Source: a virus | Reading direction: 5' to 3' (one strand) | DNA: 34,153 bases | Virus record (IMG/VR): IMGVR_UViG_3300037493_006253 | Coordinates: 1 to 34,153 of that record | Shown: positions 22,161 through 28,410 of the stretch, piece by piece | How positions within the stretch are numbered: position 1 is the first letter of the stretch | Layout: the number at the start of each line of letters is the position of its first letter | Notes under the pieces: generated by a model | What the model saw: only the letters and a program-made list of their open reading frames with translations | Database searches by the model: none | What the model was told of the DNA's origin: nothing | Position numbers and translations under genes: made by a program

Positions 22161-22712
22161 CTACTGCAGCGCGGTGTAGAGCAGGCGGTCCCCTGCCACC
22201 TTACGCTCCACCCGCTCCAGCTCCATCAGGTTGTCGAGCCGCACCCGCACCCGCGCCGGATCGACCTTCACGGCCCGCGCGATCTGCCCCACGTCCAGCC
22301 ACGTCCCCACCATCGCCTTCAGCATGCGCCGCTCGATGCCGTCCAGCTTCGCGGCGGGATCGCTGAAGTCCGTGTCGATCGCCTCGTACTTGGGCCGGCG
22401 CCCCTTGTCCCCCAGGTACTTCAGGGTCACCTCGATCGCGGCCTCCTCGGCCTCAGCCTGCGTGAGCCCCTTCGCGAAGGCATGCCCGCCTACGATGCCG
22501 TCGGGGCTGTGCTCCGCGTCCACATCATCGAGGATCGTCGCGTGCCAACGGTCCGTCTGTGCGTAGTGCTCCAGCTCCACGCTGACCGTCTTCGTGGGCT
22601 TCGCCACCAGCTTCACGTCCGGGCCAAAGCTCGCGTTGCCCAGCTTTTCCGGCTTGAAGATGAACCGATAGCGCCCCGTGAGGCGCTCTAGCAACACACG
22701 CATCGTGCCCAT
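22161..22712 (-). CDS. Tagged protein with C-terminal winged-helix-like domain (183 aa)
   Basis: The start MGTMRVLLERLTGRYRFIF overlaps the stop of the previous gene (TGATG) and shows the cassette tag with L-L-E. Residues ~20-110 are an alpha/beta region (VKLVAKPTKTVSVELEHYAQ, then WHATILDDVDAEHSPDGIVG). Residues ~124-181 read like a winged-helix DNA-binding domain: DGIERRMLKAMVG, WLDVGQIARAVKVDPARVRV, LDNLMELERVERKV, then a final LLYTAL strand. Such a domain at the end of a tagged small protein suggests a DNA-binding cargo, possibly a regulator delivered to the host. This is inference; no DNA target can be named. Confidence 0.72.
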   Translation of the reverse strand: MGTMRVLLERLTGRYRFIFKPEKLGNASFGPDVKLVAKPTKTVSVELEHYAQTDRWHATILDDVDAEHSPDGIVGGHAFAKGLTQAEAEEAAIEVTLKYLGDKGRRPKYEAIDTDFSDPAAKLDGIERRMLKAMVGTWLDVGQIARAVKVDPARVRVRLDNLMELERVERKVAGDRLLYTALQ

Positions 22713-22975
22713 CAGCGCACCGTCTTCCGCGCGTGGCGCAGCTGATTGTCGACCTCCTGCGCGCTGTCCTGTGCCTTCCCGATGTCCCCCGCCGCCTTGA
22801 GCACCGCGCTGTACGCCGGACTCAGGTAGGAGGGGATCTCCTCCATGCGGTCAAAGTCCGCCTTCAGCGAGTGAATCTTGAGGTAGGCATCCCGCAGCAC
22901 CTGCATCACCTCGGCCGGCTTGTGCCAGCCAAAGGCCTGCGCTTGTTCTTCGATCACACGCCTCATGGTTCCCAT
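22712..22975 (-). CDS. Small tagged helical protein (87 aa)
   Basis: I use the ATG at 22973-22975, which is 7 nt from a CGGAGC-type binding site and gives MGTMRRVIEEQAQAFGW, matching the tags of its neighbours. A GTG two codons upstream is possible. The rest is predicted helical (MQVLRDAYLKIHSLKADFDR, VLKAAGDIGKAQDSAQEVDN, RHARKTVR) and could form a small helical bundle or coiled coil. No family was recognised. It overlaps the next start by one base in a TGATG. Confidence 0.7.
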   Translation of the reverse strand: MGTMRRVIEEQAQAFGWHKPAEVMQVLRDAYLKIHSLKADFDRMEEIPSYLSPAYSAVLKAAGDIGKAQDSAQEVDNQLRHARKTVR

Positions 22976-22989
22976 GTCCACGCTCCGTT

Positions 22990-23292
22990 CTACAGTTGAT
23001 TGGCGATCAACATAGCCACCTGCTGCAGCTCATCGTACACGCTCTTGAGCCGCGCCATGCGGTCTGCGTGCTGCTTGGCCGCCAGCGGGTATTCTCCCTG
23101 GCCCTGCGGGAGGTAGTCGCGCCCATGCGGGGCCGCGTCGTCCAGGGCATCCATTGCCTTGCTAACGCCATGACCCGCATCGATCACCTGATCCAACAGG
23201 TCCTTGCCCCTGGTGCCATTCAGGTTCACCTTGGGCCCCACGACCTTCCCTGTGCCACTCGTTGCCTCGATCAGATTCTTCATCGTGCCCAT
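22990..23292 (-). CDS. Small tagged helical protein (100 aa)
   Basis: The ATG at 23290-23292 has GAAGGAG 8 nt upstream and gives MGTMKNLIEATSGTGKVVG; upstream in-frame residues are shadow of the gene before. The tag contains L-I-E followed by Ala. A Gly/Lys-rich linker (GKVVGPKVNLNGTRGKD) leads to a helical C-terminus (LLDQVIDAGHGVSKAMDALD, then HADRMARLKSVYDELQQVAM) similar in style to the 87-residue neighbour, perhaps a diverged paralogue. No known family was recognised. Confidence 0.7.
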   Translation of the reverse strand: MGTMKNLIEATSGTGKVVGPKVNLNGTRGKDLLDQVIDAGHGVSKAMDALDDAAPHGRDYLPQGQGEYPLAAKQHADRMARLKSVYDELQQVAMLIANQL

Positions 23293-23326
23293 GGTCTTGC
23301 TCCTTCGCACAGCCCGCAGGCTGATC

Positions 23327-23824
23327 TCAGTAGTTGTCTTCGTCGAAATCGGTCTTGGAGAGGGCCTCGCCGCCATACTGCTTGGCCGCCTTCTCCGCCT
23401 TGCTGATCGTGTTAAAGATCATGGCATCCGGGTACTCGGGGCTCCACTTCGTCCCCGTCAGGAAGAGCGTCCCGTCCTTGCCCTTCTTGATGACAAGGTA
23501 CGTCTCCTTCTCCTCCATAACCCGCTGCAGACCCTCGATCAGCCGCCGCATCGACCGCGCCGGCGCCCACCCCTCGGCCGCCATCTTGCGCTGCGCCGCC
23601 TTGCTCCACATGCCGCTCGCGCTCGTGGCCTTGAACTCGATCACGAGATCGGCGTAGTCGTTCAGCTCGCTCTGGCTCGGGACGCGCTCGCCAGGGAACA
23701 TCTCCTTGATGTTCTTGCGCGTAAAGTACTCGCGCACCTCGGCGTCCGTGTCGAAGTTCGGCGTATTGCCCGTCAGCCCGGCGATCTCGTCTTCGTGCTG
23801 CTGAAAGCGATCAGATCGTGACAT
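23327..23824 (-). CDS. Small protein with an internal copy of the cassette tag (165 aa)
   Basis: The start is the ATG at 23822-23824 after TGAGGAG; the first 12 residues of the longer frame have no support. The N-terminal ~90 residues are charged and untagged (MSRSDRFQQHEDEIAGL, then VREYFTRKNIKEMFPGERVP). At residues 91-106 the sequence SMRRLIEGLQRVMEEK matches the N-terminal tag of the neighbours, including L-I-E followed by Gly. It is followed by a small beta-rich domain (TYLVIKKGKDGTLFLTGTKW, then AMIFNTISKAEKAAKQYGGE). The internal Met92 has no good binding site close by, so I call one protein, probably a fusion of an untagged and a tagged gene. Confidence 0.72.
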   Translation of the reverse strand: MSRSDRFQQHEDEIAGLTGNTPNFDTDAEVREYFTRKNIKEMFPGERVPSQSELNDYADLVIEFKATSASGMWSKAAQRKMAAEGWAPARSMRRLIEGLQRVMEEKETYLVIKKGKDGTLFLTGTKWSPEYPDAMIFNTISKAEKAAKQYGGEALSKTDFDEDNY

Positions 23825-23834
23825 TGGTGTCTCC

Positions 23835-24290
23835 TCACACGGCCTTGAGGCCGCTCGCAAAGGCGCGGTCCCGCGCCGGTTGTACCCGCTCCGTCCGGTA
23901 GGCCCGGTTGAGGCTCTTGCGGATCACGCTCCGGTCCACGCTGCGCCCCACGTCCGCGAGGGCCGCGCGCATCCGGCCGTCGTCCGCCAGGGCCTCCGCG
24001 TCCCGCAGGCGCCAGCGCGCCGTCCACCAGTAGCCCAGGGGGCTGCGCGTCCACCGCAGGAGGACCCACGGGGTCCCACCCGCCCAGCGGGGGGCCCGCA
24101 CCGTGAGGCGCACCTCGCCCCCGCCCAGGCGCCCCCGGATCGGGGCCCTTAACCGCCCCTGCACCCAGCCCGCCGTGCGCTCTAGGGGCGCCGTCCACCG
24201 CGCAGGCGCATTGGGCCGCACGCGCCCCCCGTGCGTCAGCACGGTCAGCACGTGGTCCAGGGCCAGCTGCACGGCGTCGTCGGGGGTCAT
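23835..24290 (-). CDS. Unknown Arg-rich protein (151 aa)
   Basis: The ATG overlaps the stop of the previous gene (TGATG). The protein is rich in Arg, Trp and Ala, with a helical start (TPDDAVQLALDHVLTVLTHG), a central beta-like part (GGGEVRLTVRAPRWAGGTPW, then VLLRWTRSPLGYWWTARWRL) and a basic helical end (VGRSVDRSVIRKSLNRAYRT). It lacks the N-terminal tag of its neighbours. Very GC-rich sequence makes some of the composition uninformative. I do not recognise a family; a virion or tail-completion role is possible from the location. Confidence 0.62.
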   Translation of the reverse strand: MTPDDAVQLALDHVLTVLTHGGRVRPNAPARWTAPLERTAGWVQGRLRAPIRGRLGGGEVRLTVRAPRWAGGTPWVLLRWTRSPLGYWWTARWRLRDAEALADDGRMRAALADVGRSVDRSVIRKSLNRAYRTERVQPARDRAFASGLKAV

Positions 24291-24634
24291 CAGCGGCCCT
24301 TCATGAAATCGCTATCGGGTTTGTAGTTGCTGGCCGCCGCGGGCGCCCACTGATACGACCGATCCGCCCTGGAACCCATGGGCGTGAAGAACCCATACTT
24401 CCCACCGGGTAGCTTCACGTGGATCTGATCGCCAATCACTTTGACGATCTTCACGCCGTACTCCTTGGCCACCTTTTTCACCTGTTCCAAGCCGTTTGGC
24501 CCGCCCGCTTTGATCACGTTGCAGACGAAGCCCACAAACTTATCCGACGGCGTATCAACCCAATCCAGGGATCCATCGTCTCTCGTGACCACCTCTTCCG
24601 GCATCGCCTCAAGGCGCTCGATCAAAGATCTCAT
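24290..24634 (-). CDS. Small tagged protein (114 aa)
   Basis: The ATG at 24632-24634 follows a strong AAGGAGGAG binding site and gives MRSLIERLEAMPEEVV, the cassette tag; an in-frame start 16 codons upstream is less likely. The protein continues with VTRDDGSLDWVDTPSDKFV, a helix-turn part (NGLEQVKKVAKEYGVKIVKV) and a basic/aromatic end (HVKLPGGKYGFFTP, then QWAPAAASNYKPDSDFMKGR). The length and alpha/beta alternation suggest a small globular domain. No family was recognised. Confidence 0.72.
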   Translation of the reverse strand: MRSLIERLEAMPEEVVTRDDGSLDWVDTPSDKFVGFVCNVIKAGGPNGLEQVKKVAKEYGVKIVKVIGDQIHVKLPGGKYGFFTPMGSRADRSYQWAPAAASNYKPDSDFMKGR

Positions 24635-24661
24635 AGTCTCCTCCTTCACGATCCCACGCTG

Positions 24662-24676
24662 CCCGGCGTCGCCGGG
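24662..24676 (-). promoter_or_regulatory. Perfect GC-rich hairpin after a stop codon
   Basis: CCCGGC-GAC-GCCGGG forms a 6-bp stem with a 3-nt loop, 2 nt after the stop of the 134-residue gene and ~28 nt before the next start. There is no T-run. It may stabilise or punctuate the message. In sequence this GC-rich, short hairpins also arise by chance. Confidence 0.35.
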
Positions 24677-24678
24677 GG

Positions 24679-25083
24679 TCATCGACGACGCTTGTCCCGC
24701 ATGCTATCCGGCGGCCAGTCCATGCGATCCGCCGGGTCGCTCGGCTGCTTGGGCTCCTCATGGCGCACGTCCACCGTGAGGCCGTCGCGCCCCGGCAGCG
24801 TGATGCGCTTGCCCAGCTTCCCATCCAACATCCGCTTGATCTTGGCCTCGGGCACGTTCTCGCGCTCCAGCGCGTCACGGATCTTATCCTCGTCCACCGG
24901 CCACTGCTCGATGGCGCCCTGATGCACGTCGTAGATCTCCTCGTCGCTTAGGTCGGCCACCCACCCCTCGTCCGGGTCCAGCACAAAAGCAGAGACCTTG
25001 ACCCGCGTGTGGCTCGTGACCGTCTCCATGCGCCCCCCGCGCCCCTCGACCAACGCCCGCAGGCGGCTGCTCAACGTACCCAT
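24679..25083 (-). CDS. Small tagged protein with acidic middle (134 aa)
   Basis: An AAGGAGG binding site 4 nt before the ATG supports the start MGTLSSRLRALVEGRGG. This is a variant of the tag with L-V-E followed by Gly; its LSSRLR part resembles MRGRLSSKLRE at 19947. The middle is acidic (FVLDPDEGWVADLSDEEIYD, then QWPVDEDKIRDALERENVPE), with a possible short helix-turn-helix (AKIKRMLDGKLGKRITLPGR), and the end is charged (DRMDWPPDSMRDKRRR). No family was recognised. Confidence 0.7.
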   Translation of the reverse strand: MGTLSSRLRALVEGRGGRMETVTSHTRVKVSAFVLDPDEGWVADLSDEEIYDVHQGAIEQWPVDEDKIRDALERENVPEAKIKRMLDGKLGKRITLPGRDGLTVDVRHEEPKQPSDPADRMDWPPDSMRDKRRR

Positions 25084-25095
25084 GTCGCCTCCTTG

Positions 25096-25704
25096 CTACA
25101 TCCCGCGGCGGTCGCCCGCGGCGTTCTTGCCCGCCGTCGTCAGACTCAGCGCCCCCGCCTTGTTCTTAGCCAGCATCTTCTTGGCCACCAGGGCATCGAT
25201 CTCGTCCGAGGTCACCTTGTTGTCCGCCAACAGCTCCTTCCGGTACGCCGACGTGAAGCCCATCATGGCCAAGATGCGCGCCTCGCGCTCCGTCACGTCC
25301 GTCTTCCCCGGCAGCAGGGGCGCCAACGCGCTCGGATGCACATAGATGCTCGCCGAGGTCCCGTGGTAGCCCGTGGTGCCCACGATCACCGCCCCGTCCG
25401 GCGGCAAGGGATAGCGCTCCTGCACGGTGTCGATCGACCGGCTCGTAAACATGTTGGCACCGCCCCAGGAGCCCTCGGAGGCCTTGTAGACCCCGGTCGC
25501 CAGGTTGACGACCACGGCAAAGCCCTTCTGGCCCTCGCCCGCGTAGGGGTTCAGGTCGACATCCGTGCGCGCTGACACGTGGATGTCCCGGCGCCCGTAG
25601 CCCATGCTCTTCAGGGCCTTCTGCAGGGCCTCCGGCAGCTCCTTCACCGCCACCGCCGTGCCGCCGCTCATCCCCTCTTCCAGTCGCTCCAATAACGCTC
25701 TCAT
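25096..25704 (-). CDS. Tagged protein with possible winged-helix C-terminus (202 aa)
   Basis: The start at 25702-25704 overlaps the preceding stop (ATGA) and gives MRALLERLEEGMSGGT, nearly identical at the protein level to the start of the gene before it (MRALLTRLEEG) although the codons differ. The tag contains L-E-E followed by Gly. Residues ~40-130 look alpha/beta (RRDIHVSARTDVDLNPYAGE, GFAVVVNLATGVYKASEG, GAVIVGTTGYHGTSASIYV). Residues ~135-195 (EREARILAMMGFTSAYRKEL, DEIDALVAKKMLAKN, then LSLTTAGKNAA) resemble a winged-helix or MarR-like end, where a Leu-Thr-x-x-Gly segment follows the wing. Function unknown; DNA binding is inferred. Confidence 0.72.
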   Translation of the reverse strand: MRALLERLEEGMSGGTAVAVKELPEALQKALKSMGYGRRDIHVSARTDVDLNPYAGEGQKGFAVVVNLATGVYKASEGSWGGANMFTSRSIDTVQERYPLPPDGAVIVGTTGYHGTSASIYVHPSALAPLLPGKTDVTEREARILAMMGFTSAYRKELLADNKVTSDEIDALVAKKMLAKNKAGALSLTTAGKNAAGDRRGM

Positions 25705-25937
25705 GGCTTCCTCACCACGCGGTCCATCCGGCCGCGCTCCTTTAGCCCCGCCAGCATCTCGTCCTTCGCCGCCCCCACCCAGACCTGGCCCGTGCTCGGC
25801 GACCACAGGATCTCCTCGCCCGCCGCGTAGGCCCCGCCGCTCCCCGTGCCCGCGCGGGGCGCCGGCTTTAGCTCCAGGGGCAGGCCCTCGCGGCGGATCC
25901 GGAAGCCCTCCTCCAAGCGGGTCAGCAGGGCACGCAT
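25701..25937 (-). CDS. Small tagged protein (78 aa)
   Basis: The start MRALLTRLEEGFRIRREG is the cassette tag with L-E-E followed by Gly. After a Gly/Pro linker, the end GAYAAGEEILWSPSTGQVWV, then GAAKDEMLAGLKERG, matches in spacing the end of the 88-residue protein just upstream (LAYKKGEEVLYYPNDKLILA, then GANKDKAWREFQ). So the two small proteins share a domain of about 30 residues. The start has GAGGC upstream rather than a strong site, and translation is probably coupled to its neighbours. No family was recognised. Confidence 0.7.
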   Translation of the reverse strand: MRALLTRLEEGFRIRREGLPLELKPAPRAGTGSGGAYAAGEEILWSPSTGQVWVGAAKDEMLAGLKERGRMDRVVRKP

Positions 25938-25941
25938 CGCC

Positions 25942-26208
25942 TCAGTAGCCCCCGCCCATGAAGGCCTCGTCGTCCCGCGCCGCCTGGAACTCGCGCCACG
26001 CCTTGTCCTTGTTGGCGCCCGCCAGGATGAGCTTGTCGTTGGGGTAGTAGAGGACCTCCTCGCCCTTCTTGTAGGCCAGGCCCTTGGCGTCGGTTCCCGC
26101 AGCCTTCGCCTTCATGAGGTAGGGATCGCGCCCGCGTCCCCCACGCCCCCCGCCCCACTCCACGATCGTCCGCAGGTCCGCCGCCAAGGCCCGTAAATTC
26201 CGTGTCAT
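25942..26208 (-). CDS. Small protein with weakly tag-like N-terminus (88 aa)
   Basis: The ATG at 26206-26208 is 8 nt after an AAGGAG; a GTG one codon upstream is an alternative at 5 nt. The start MTRNLRALAADLRTIVEWGG is a longer, looser form of the cassette tag with I-V-E. A Gly/Arg-rich linker is followed by a domain (LAYKKGEEVLYYPNDKLILA) shared with the next gene. The end is acidic and Gly-rich. The ribosome binding site touches the palindrome at 26222-26239. No family was recognised. Confidence 0.7.
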   Translation of the reverse strand: MTRNLRALAADLRTIVEWGGGRGGRGRDPYLMKAKAAGTDAKGLAYKKGEEVLYYPNDKLILAGANKDKAWREFQAARDDEAFMGGGY

Positions 26209-26221
26209 CACCCTCGCTCCT

Positions 26222-26239
26222 TGCGTACGCGCGTACGCA
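26222..26239. repeat. 18-bp perfect palindrome of alternating pyrimidine-purine steps
   Basis: TGCGTACGCGCGTACGCA is an exact copy of the core of the palindrome at 9597-9616, 16.6 kb away. It begins 3 nt after the stop of the holin-like gene and overlaps the ribosome binding site of the next gene by one base. Confidence 0.85.
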
Positions 26240-26242
26240 GCG

Positions 26243-26671
26243 TCACTTCTTTTTTTCGACCAACAACCCCGGCTTGAAGCCAGCCACGATCGTGCGATCC
26301 GACGAGATGTCTACACTATCCACGACCCCCTGGTCCGCGACGTCCATGGCGCTCGTGTCCGCCCACTGGGGCTGCGCCGCATCGGGATCGCCCCCCGAGG
26401 CCGCCGGGGCCCGGCTGAGGGCCGCCGTGACCGCCGCCGACACACCCTCGCCCTGCTTGGCCGCCCGGCGCACCGCAATGGCCGCGCCCTGGGTCCCATG
26501 GTCCGCAATGCCCTGCGCGAGGAGCCACGCCCCAACTAGCCCGAGGACCGTCAGCATGGTGGCCTCGTCAATGTGCTTCCCCGTCAGCGCATTGGTCAGG
26601 TACGCCGCCACGCTGAGGAGCATCACGATCAGCTTCCGGCTCTCGATCTTCAGCTTCGCCAGCCACGCCAT
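26243..26671 (-). CDS. Holin-like membrane protein (142 aa)
   Basis: A positively charged start (MAWLAKLKIESRK) is followed by two hydrophobic helices at ~14-29 (LIVMLLSVAAYLTNAL) and ~37-56 (ATMLTVLGLVGAWLLAQGIA), with the short link TGKHIDE between them. A long hydrophilic tail ends in KKK. Two closely spaced helices near the N-terminus fit small phage holins, which make membrane holes at lysis so that the endolysin can reach the wall. The tail of ~85 residues is longer than usual. The endolysin gene is ~4.4 kb downstream in the same direction. AGGTG lies 5 nt before the ATG. Confidence 0.68.
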   Translation of the reverse strand: MAWLAKLKIESRKLIVMLLSVAAYLTNALTGKHIDEATMLTVLGLVGAWLLAQGIADHGTQGAAIAVRRAAKQGEGVSAAVTAALSRAPAASGGDPDAAQPQWADTSAMDVADQGVVDSVDISSDRTIVAGFKPGLLVEKKK

Positions 26672-26679
26672 GGATCACC

Positions 26680-27357
26680 TCATGCAGTCTTGACGAGCGC
26701 CGCGATGCCCAACCCAATGGGCGCCGCTGCCACCATCATGTCCGACTTGCTGGCCCCCAGCACGATCTCCTCGACCGCGTGGGGTTGCAGATCCAGCTCC
26801 ATCATGCTCACGTCCGCCGAGTGCGCGTCGAAGTCGCTCCCCGCCTTGTACCGCGTGGGGAGGCAGTCCCAAAGCACCCAGACGCGCCCCGGCACGAACG
26901 AGGCGCCCTCCCAGGTCTCCAGGGGGGCCGGGAGGTCGAGGTTGTAGCCCCCCGCCTCCTGGAAGGCATTCACGCCCGTGTAGTGGATGAGAAGCAGGGT
27001 GCGCTGCACCATGTCGGAGCCGCGCATCGCCCGCTTCACCCAGTCGTACAGCGTGTCGTCGTTCATGCGGGCCCCGCGCGTCAGCGAGATCGGCCCGCAG
27101 CCGCCCCCCTCGTAGGCCACCGTGGTCCACATGGAGTTGAGCTGCTTGATCTCCCGCGTCTGCAGGGTGATCTCCGGGGCCGTGATGCTCGCGAACCCGT
27201 ACATGGGCGAGCCCAACACGAAGAAGGGGAAGGTCGTCGAGGGGATCAGATCCAGCAGCCAGAAGCGATGCGTCTGCAGCAGGTCGAACATGCGACTCTT
27301 GCTGACCGCCTTAAGCGTACCTCGCACATCGCTAGCCGTCTTCCGCACATCAACCAC
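26680..27357 (-). CDS. Second tail tube-like protein, gp19-like fold (225 aa)
   Basis: After a short basic start, the protein contains RFWLLDLIPSTTFPFFVLG and GFASITAPEITLQTREIKQ near residues 30-70. Then come GGCGPISLTRGARMNDDTLYD and WVKRAMRG near 85-110, the pattern of gp19-type tube proteins in which a Leu-x-Arg-Gly segment precedes 'YDWV'. The C-terminal ~90 residues are another beta-rich part (SADVSMMELDLQPHAVEEIV). I read it as a tube-related protein, perhaps a tube initiator or baseplate-proximal tube like T4 gp54/gp48. The start is GTG, 6 nt after GAGGT. A hydrophobic end (MMVAAAPIGLGIAALVK) is unusual for a tube subunit. Confidence 0.68.
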   Translation of the reverse strand: MVDVRKTASDVRGTLKAVSKSRMFDLLQTHRFWLLDLIPSTTFPFFVLGSPMYGFASITAPEITLQTREIKQLNSMWTTVAYEGGGCGPISLTRGARMNDDTLYDWVKRAMRGSDMVQRTLLLIHYTGVNAFQEAGGYNLDLPAPLETWEGASFVPGRVWVLWDCLPTRYKAGSDFDAHSADVSMMELDLQPHAVEEIVLGASKSDMMVAAAPIGLGIAALVKTA

Positions 27358-27371
27358 TGCCTACCTCATGG

Positions 27372-27393
27372 CCCCGCGCCCCCCGCCGCGGGG
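27372..27393 (-). promoter_or_regulatory. GC-rich hairpin between the two tube genes
   Basis: On the transcribed strand CCCCGCG and CGCGGGG pair as a 7-bp stem around an 8-nt loop, within the 48-nt gap between the tube and the second tube-like gene. There is no T-run. It could lower expression of the second gene relative to the major tube, but in sequence this GC-rich it may be incidental. Confidence 0.35.
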
Positions 27394-27405
27394 AGACCGC
27401 AGGGA

Positions 27406-27924
27406 TCAGACAGCTTCTCCGTTGATAAACAATTGGACCGACTCGACCGCAAGGCCGAACTCCGCGATCGACACGTCCCCGCTCGTCGCATCCATGTCCG
27501 CCGCGATCTTCACGCGAATCGGCACGCACTCCCGGCAGATGTATGTACGCCACGCGTCACTGGCGCCAACCAAGTTCCCTTTGGAGGCCTCTTCTCGTGA
27601 GAAGTGCAGGATTTGAAGGTCAGCGCGATACTCACCACCCTTCGCCGCATTCTGGCCCCAGCGCCAGAAGTCGCTGTCGGACGCCGTGACGCCACGGGTC
27701 ATGGTGACCTCGCTGAACGTCGGGATGCCGCTGAACTTCTGCGTAAAGATCGTCGTGCCCTCGCGGTACTCCACGGCGTCCATCGTCAGCTCGGGGATGC
27801 TCAGCGTGTTGAAGCCCGCCTGGACCTTGAACGCATCCGGCATCGTCGCATAACCGTCCCCAGGGACAAGCTGCACATGATAGCGGAAATTCTGATAAAA
27901 ATCTGTCGAGATTGCCCGTGACAT
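27406..27924 (-). CDS. Major tail tube protein, gp19-like (172 aa)
   Basis: The sequence matches the T4 gp19-type tube family: DFYQNFRYHVQLVPG at the start, AGFNTLSIPELTMDAVEYRE, then GIPTFSEVTMTRGVTASDSD followed by FWRW. This is the common 'E-Y-R-E-G ... x-x-x-L-x-R-G-V-x-x-x-D-x-W-x-W' layout. Residues ~140-168 give the terminal strands (VKIAADMDATSGDVSIAEFG). It would polymerise into the inner tube inside the sheath. The ATG has GGAG 6 nt upstream. It is encoded after the sheath with two small genes between. Confidence 0.82.
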   Translation of the reverse strand: MSRAISTDFYQNFRYHVQLVPGDGYATMPDAFKVQAGFNTLSIPELTMDAVEYREGTTIFTQKFSGIPTFSEVTMTRGVTASDSDFWRWGQNAAKGGEYRADLQILHFSREEASKGNLVGASDAWRTYICRECVPIRVKIAADMDATSGDVSIAEFGLAVESVQLFINGEAV

Positions 27925-27954
27925 GTCTGCTCCTTTTCGTGTCTAGCCCGGCCC

Positions 27955-28410
27955 TCAGCCCGGCAGCGTTTCCGTCCCGATGACGCCCGGCAGCGTCTGC
28001 GACCAGCCCCTGAACACGCACACCGTCACGCGCCCCAGCGCCGTGCAGGCGAGTGAACTCTCCACCTTGAGCTTCCACCCCGGCGGCACGAAAAGCCCGT
28101 TGCTGCCAAAGCGCAAGGAGCCCGTCCCGGCCGCCAAGCTCTCGATTTTGTAGACGATGTTGTCGCCGTCCACGAGGCTCACCGTGATCGTCGGGGAGCC
28201 TCCCGTGGGGAGGTTCCACGCCACGTACTCCACCCGCATGCCCACGCGCGTGTGGGCCGGGAAGAGCCCGCCCTTGGTCCCCGCCGTGAACACCTGGATG
28301 CGCCCGCGCTCGATCGTCTCCTCGGTACCCACGCCATTCGTGGCCGTCCCGTCGATGTGGCCCGAGCCCGCCACCTCGTGCACCACCTGCGTCGCAAATA
28401 CGTCCGTCAT
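27955..28410 (-). CDS. Unknown beta-rich virion-type protein (151 aa)
   Basis: The ATG overlaps the stop of the small gene before it (ATGA). The protein is Gly/Thr/Val-rich, with strands such as RVEYVAWNLPTGGSPTITVS and DGDNIVYKIESLAAGTGSLR, a Pro-turn (FVPPGWKLKVES) and a last part (LGRVTVCVFRGWSQTLPG). This looks like a small beta-sandwich, possibly a tail decoration or tube-associated protein. No family was recognised. It sits between sheath and tube genes. Confidence 0.66.
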   Translation of the reverse strand: MTDVFATQVVHEVAGSGHIDGTATNGVGTEETIERGRIQVFTAGTKGGLFPAHTRVGMRVEYVAWNLPTGGSPTITVSLVDGDNIVYKIESLAAGTGSLRFGSNGLFVPPGWKLKVESSLACTALGRVTVCVFRGWSQTLPGVIGTETLPG

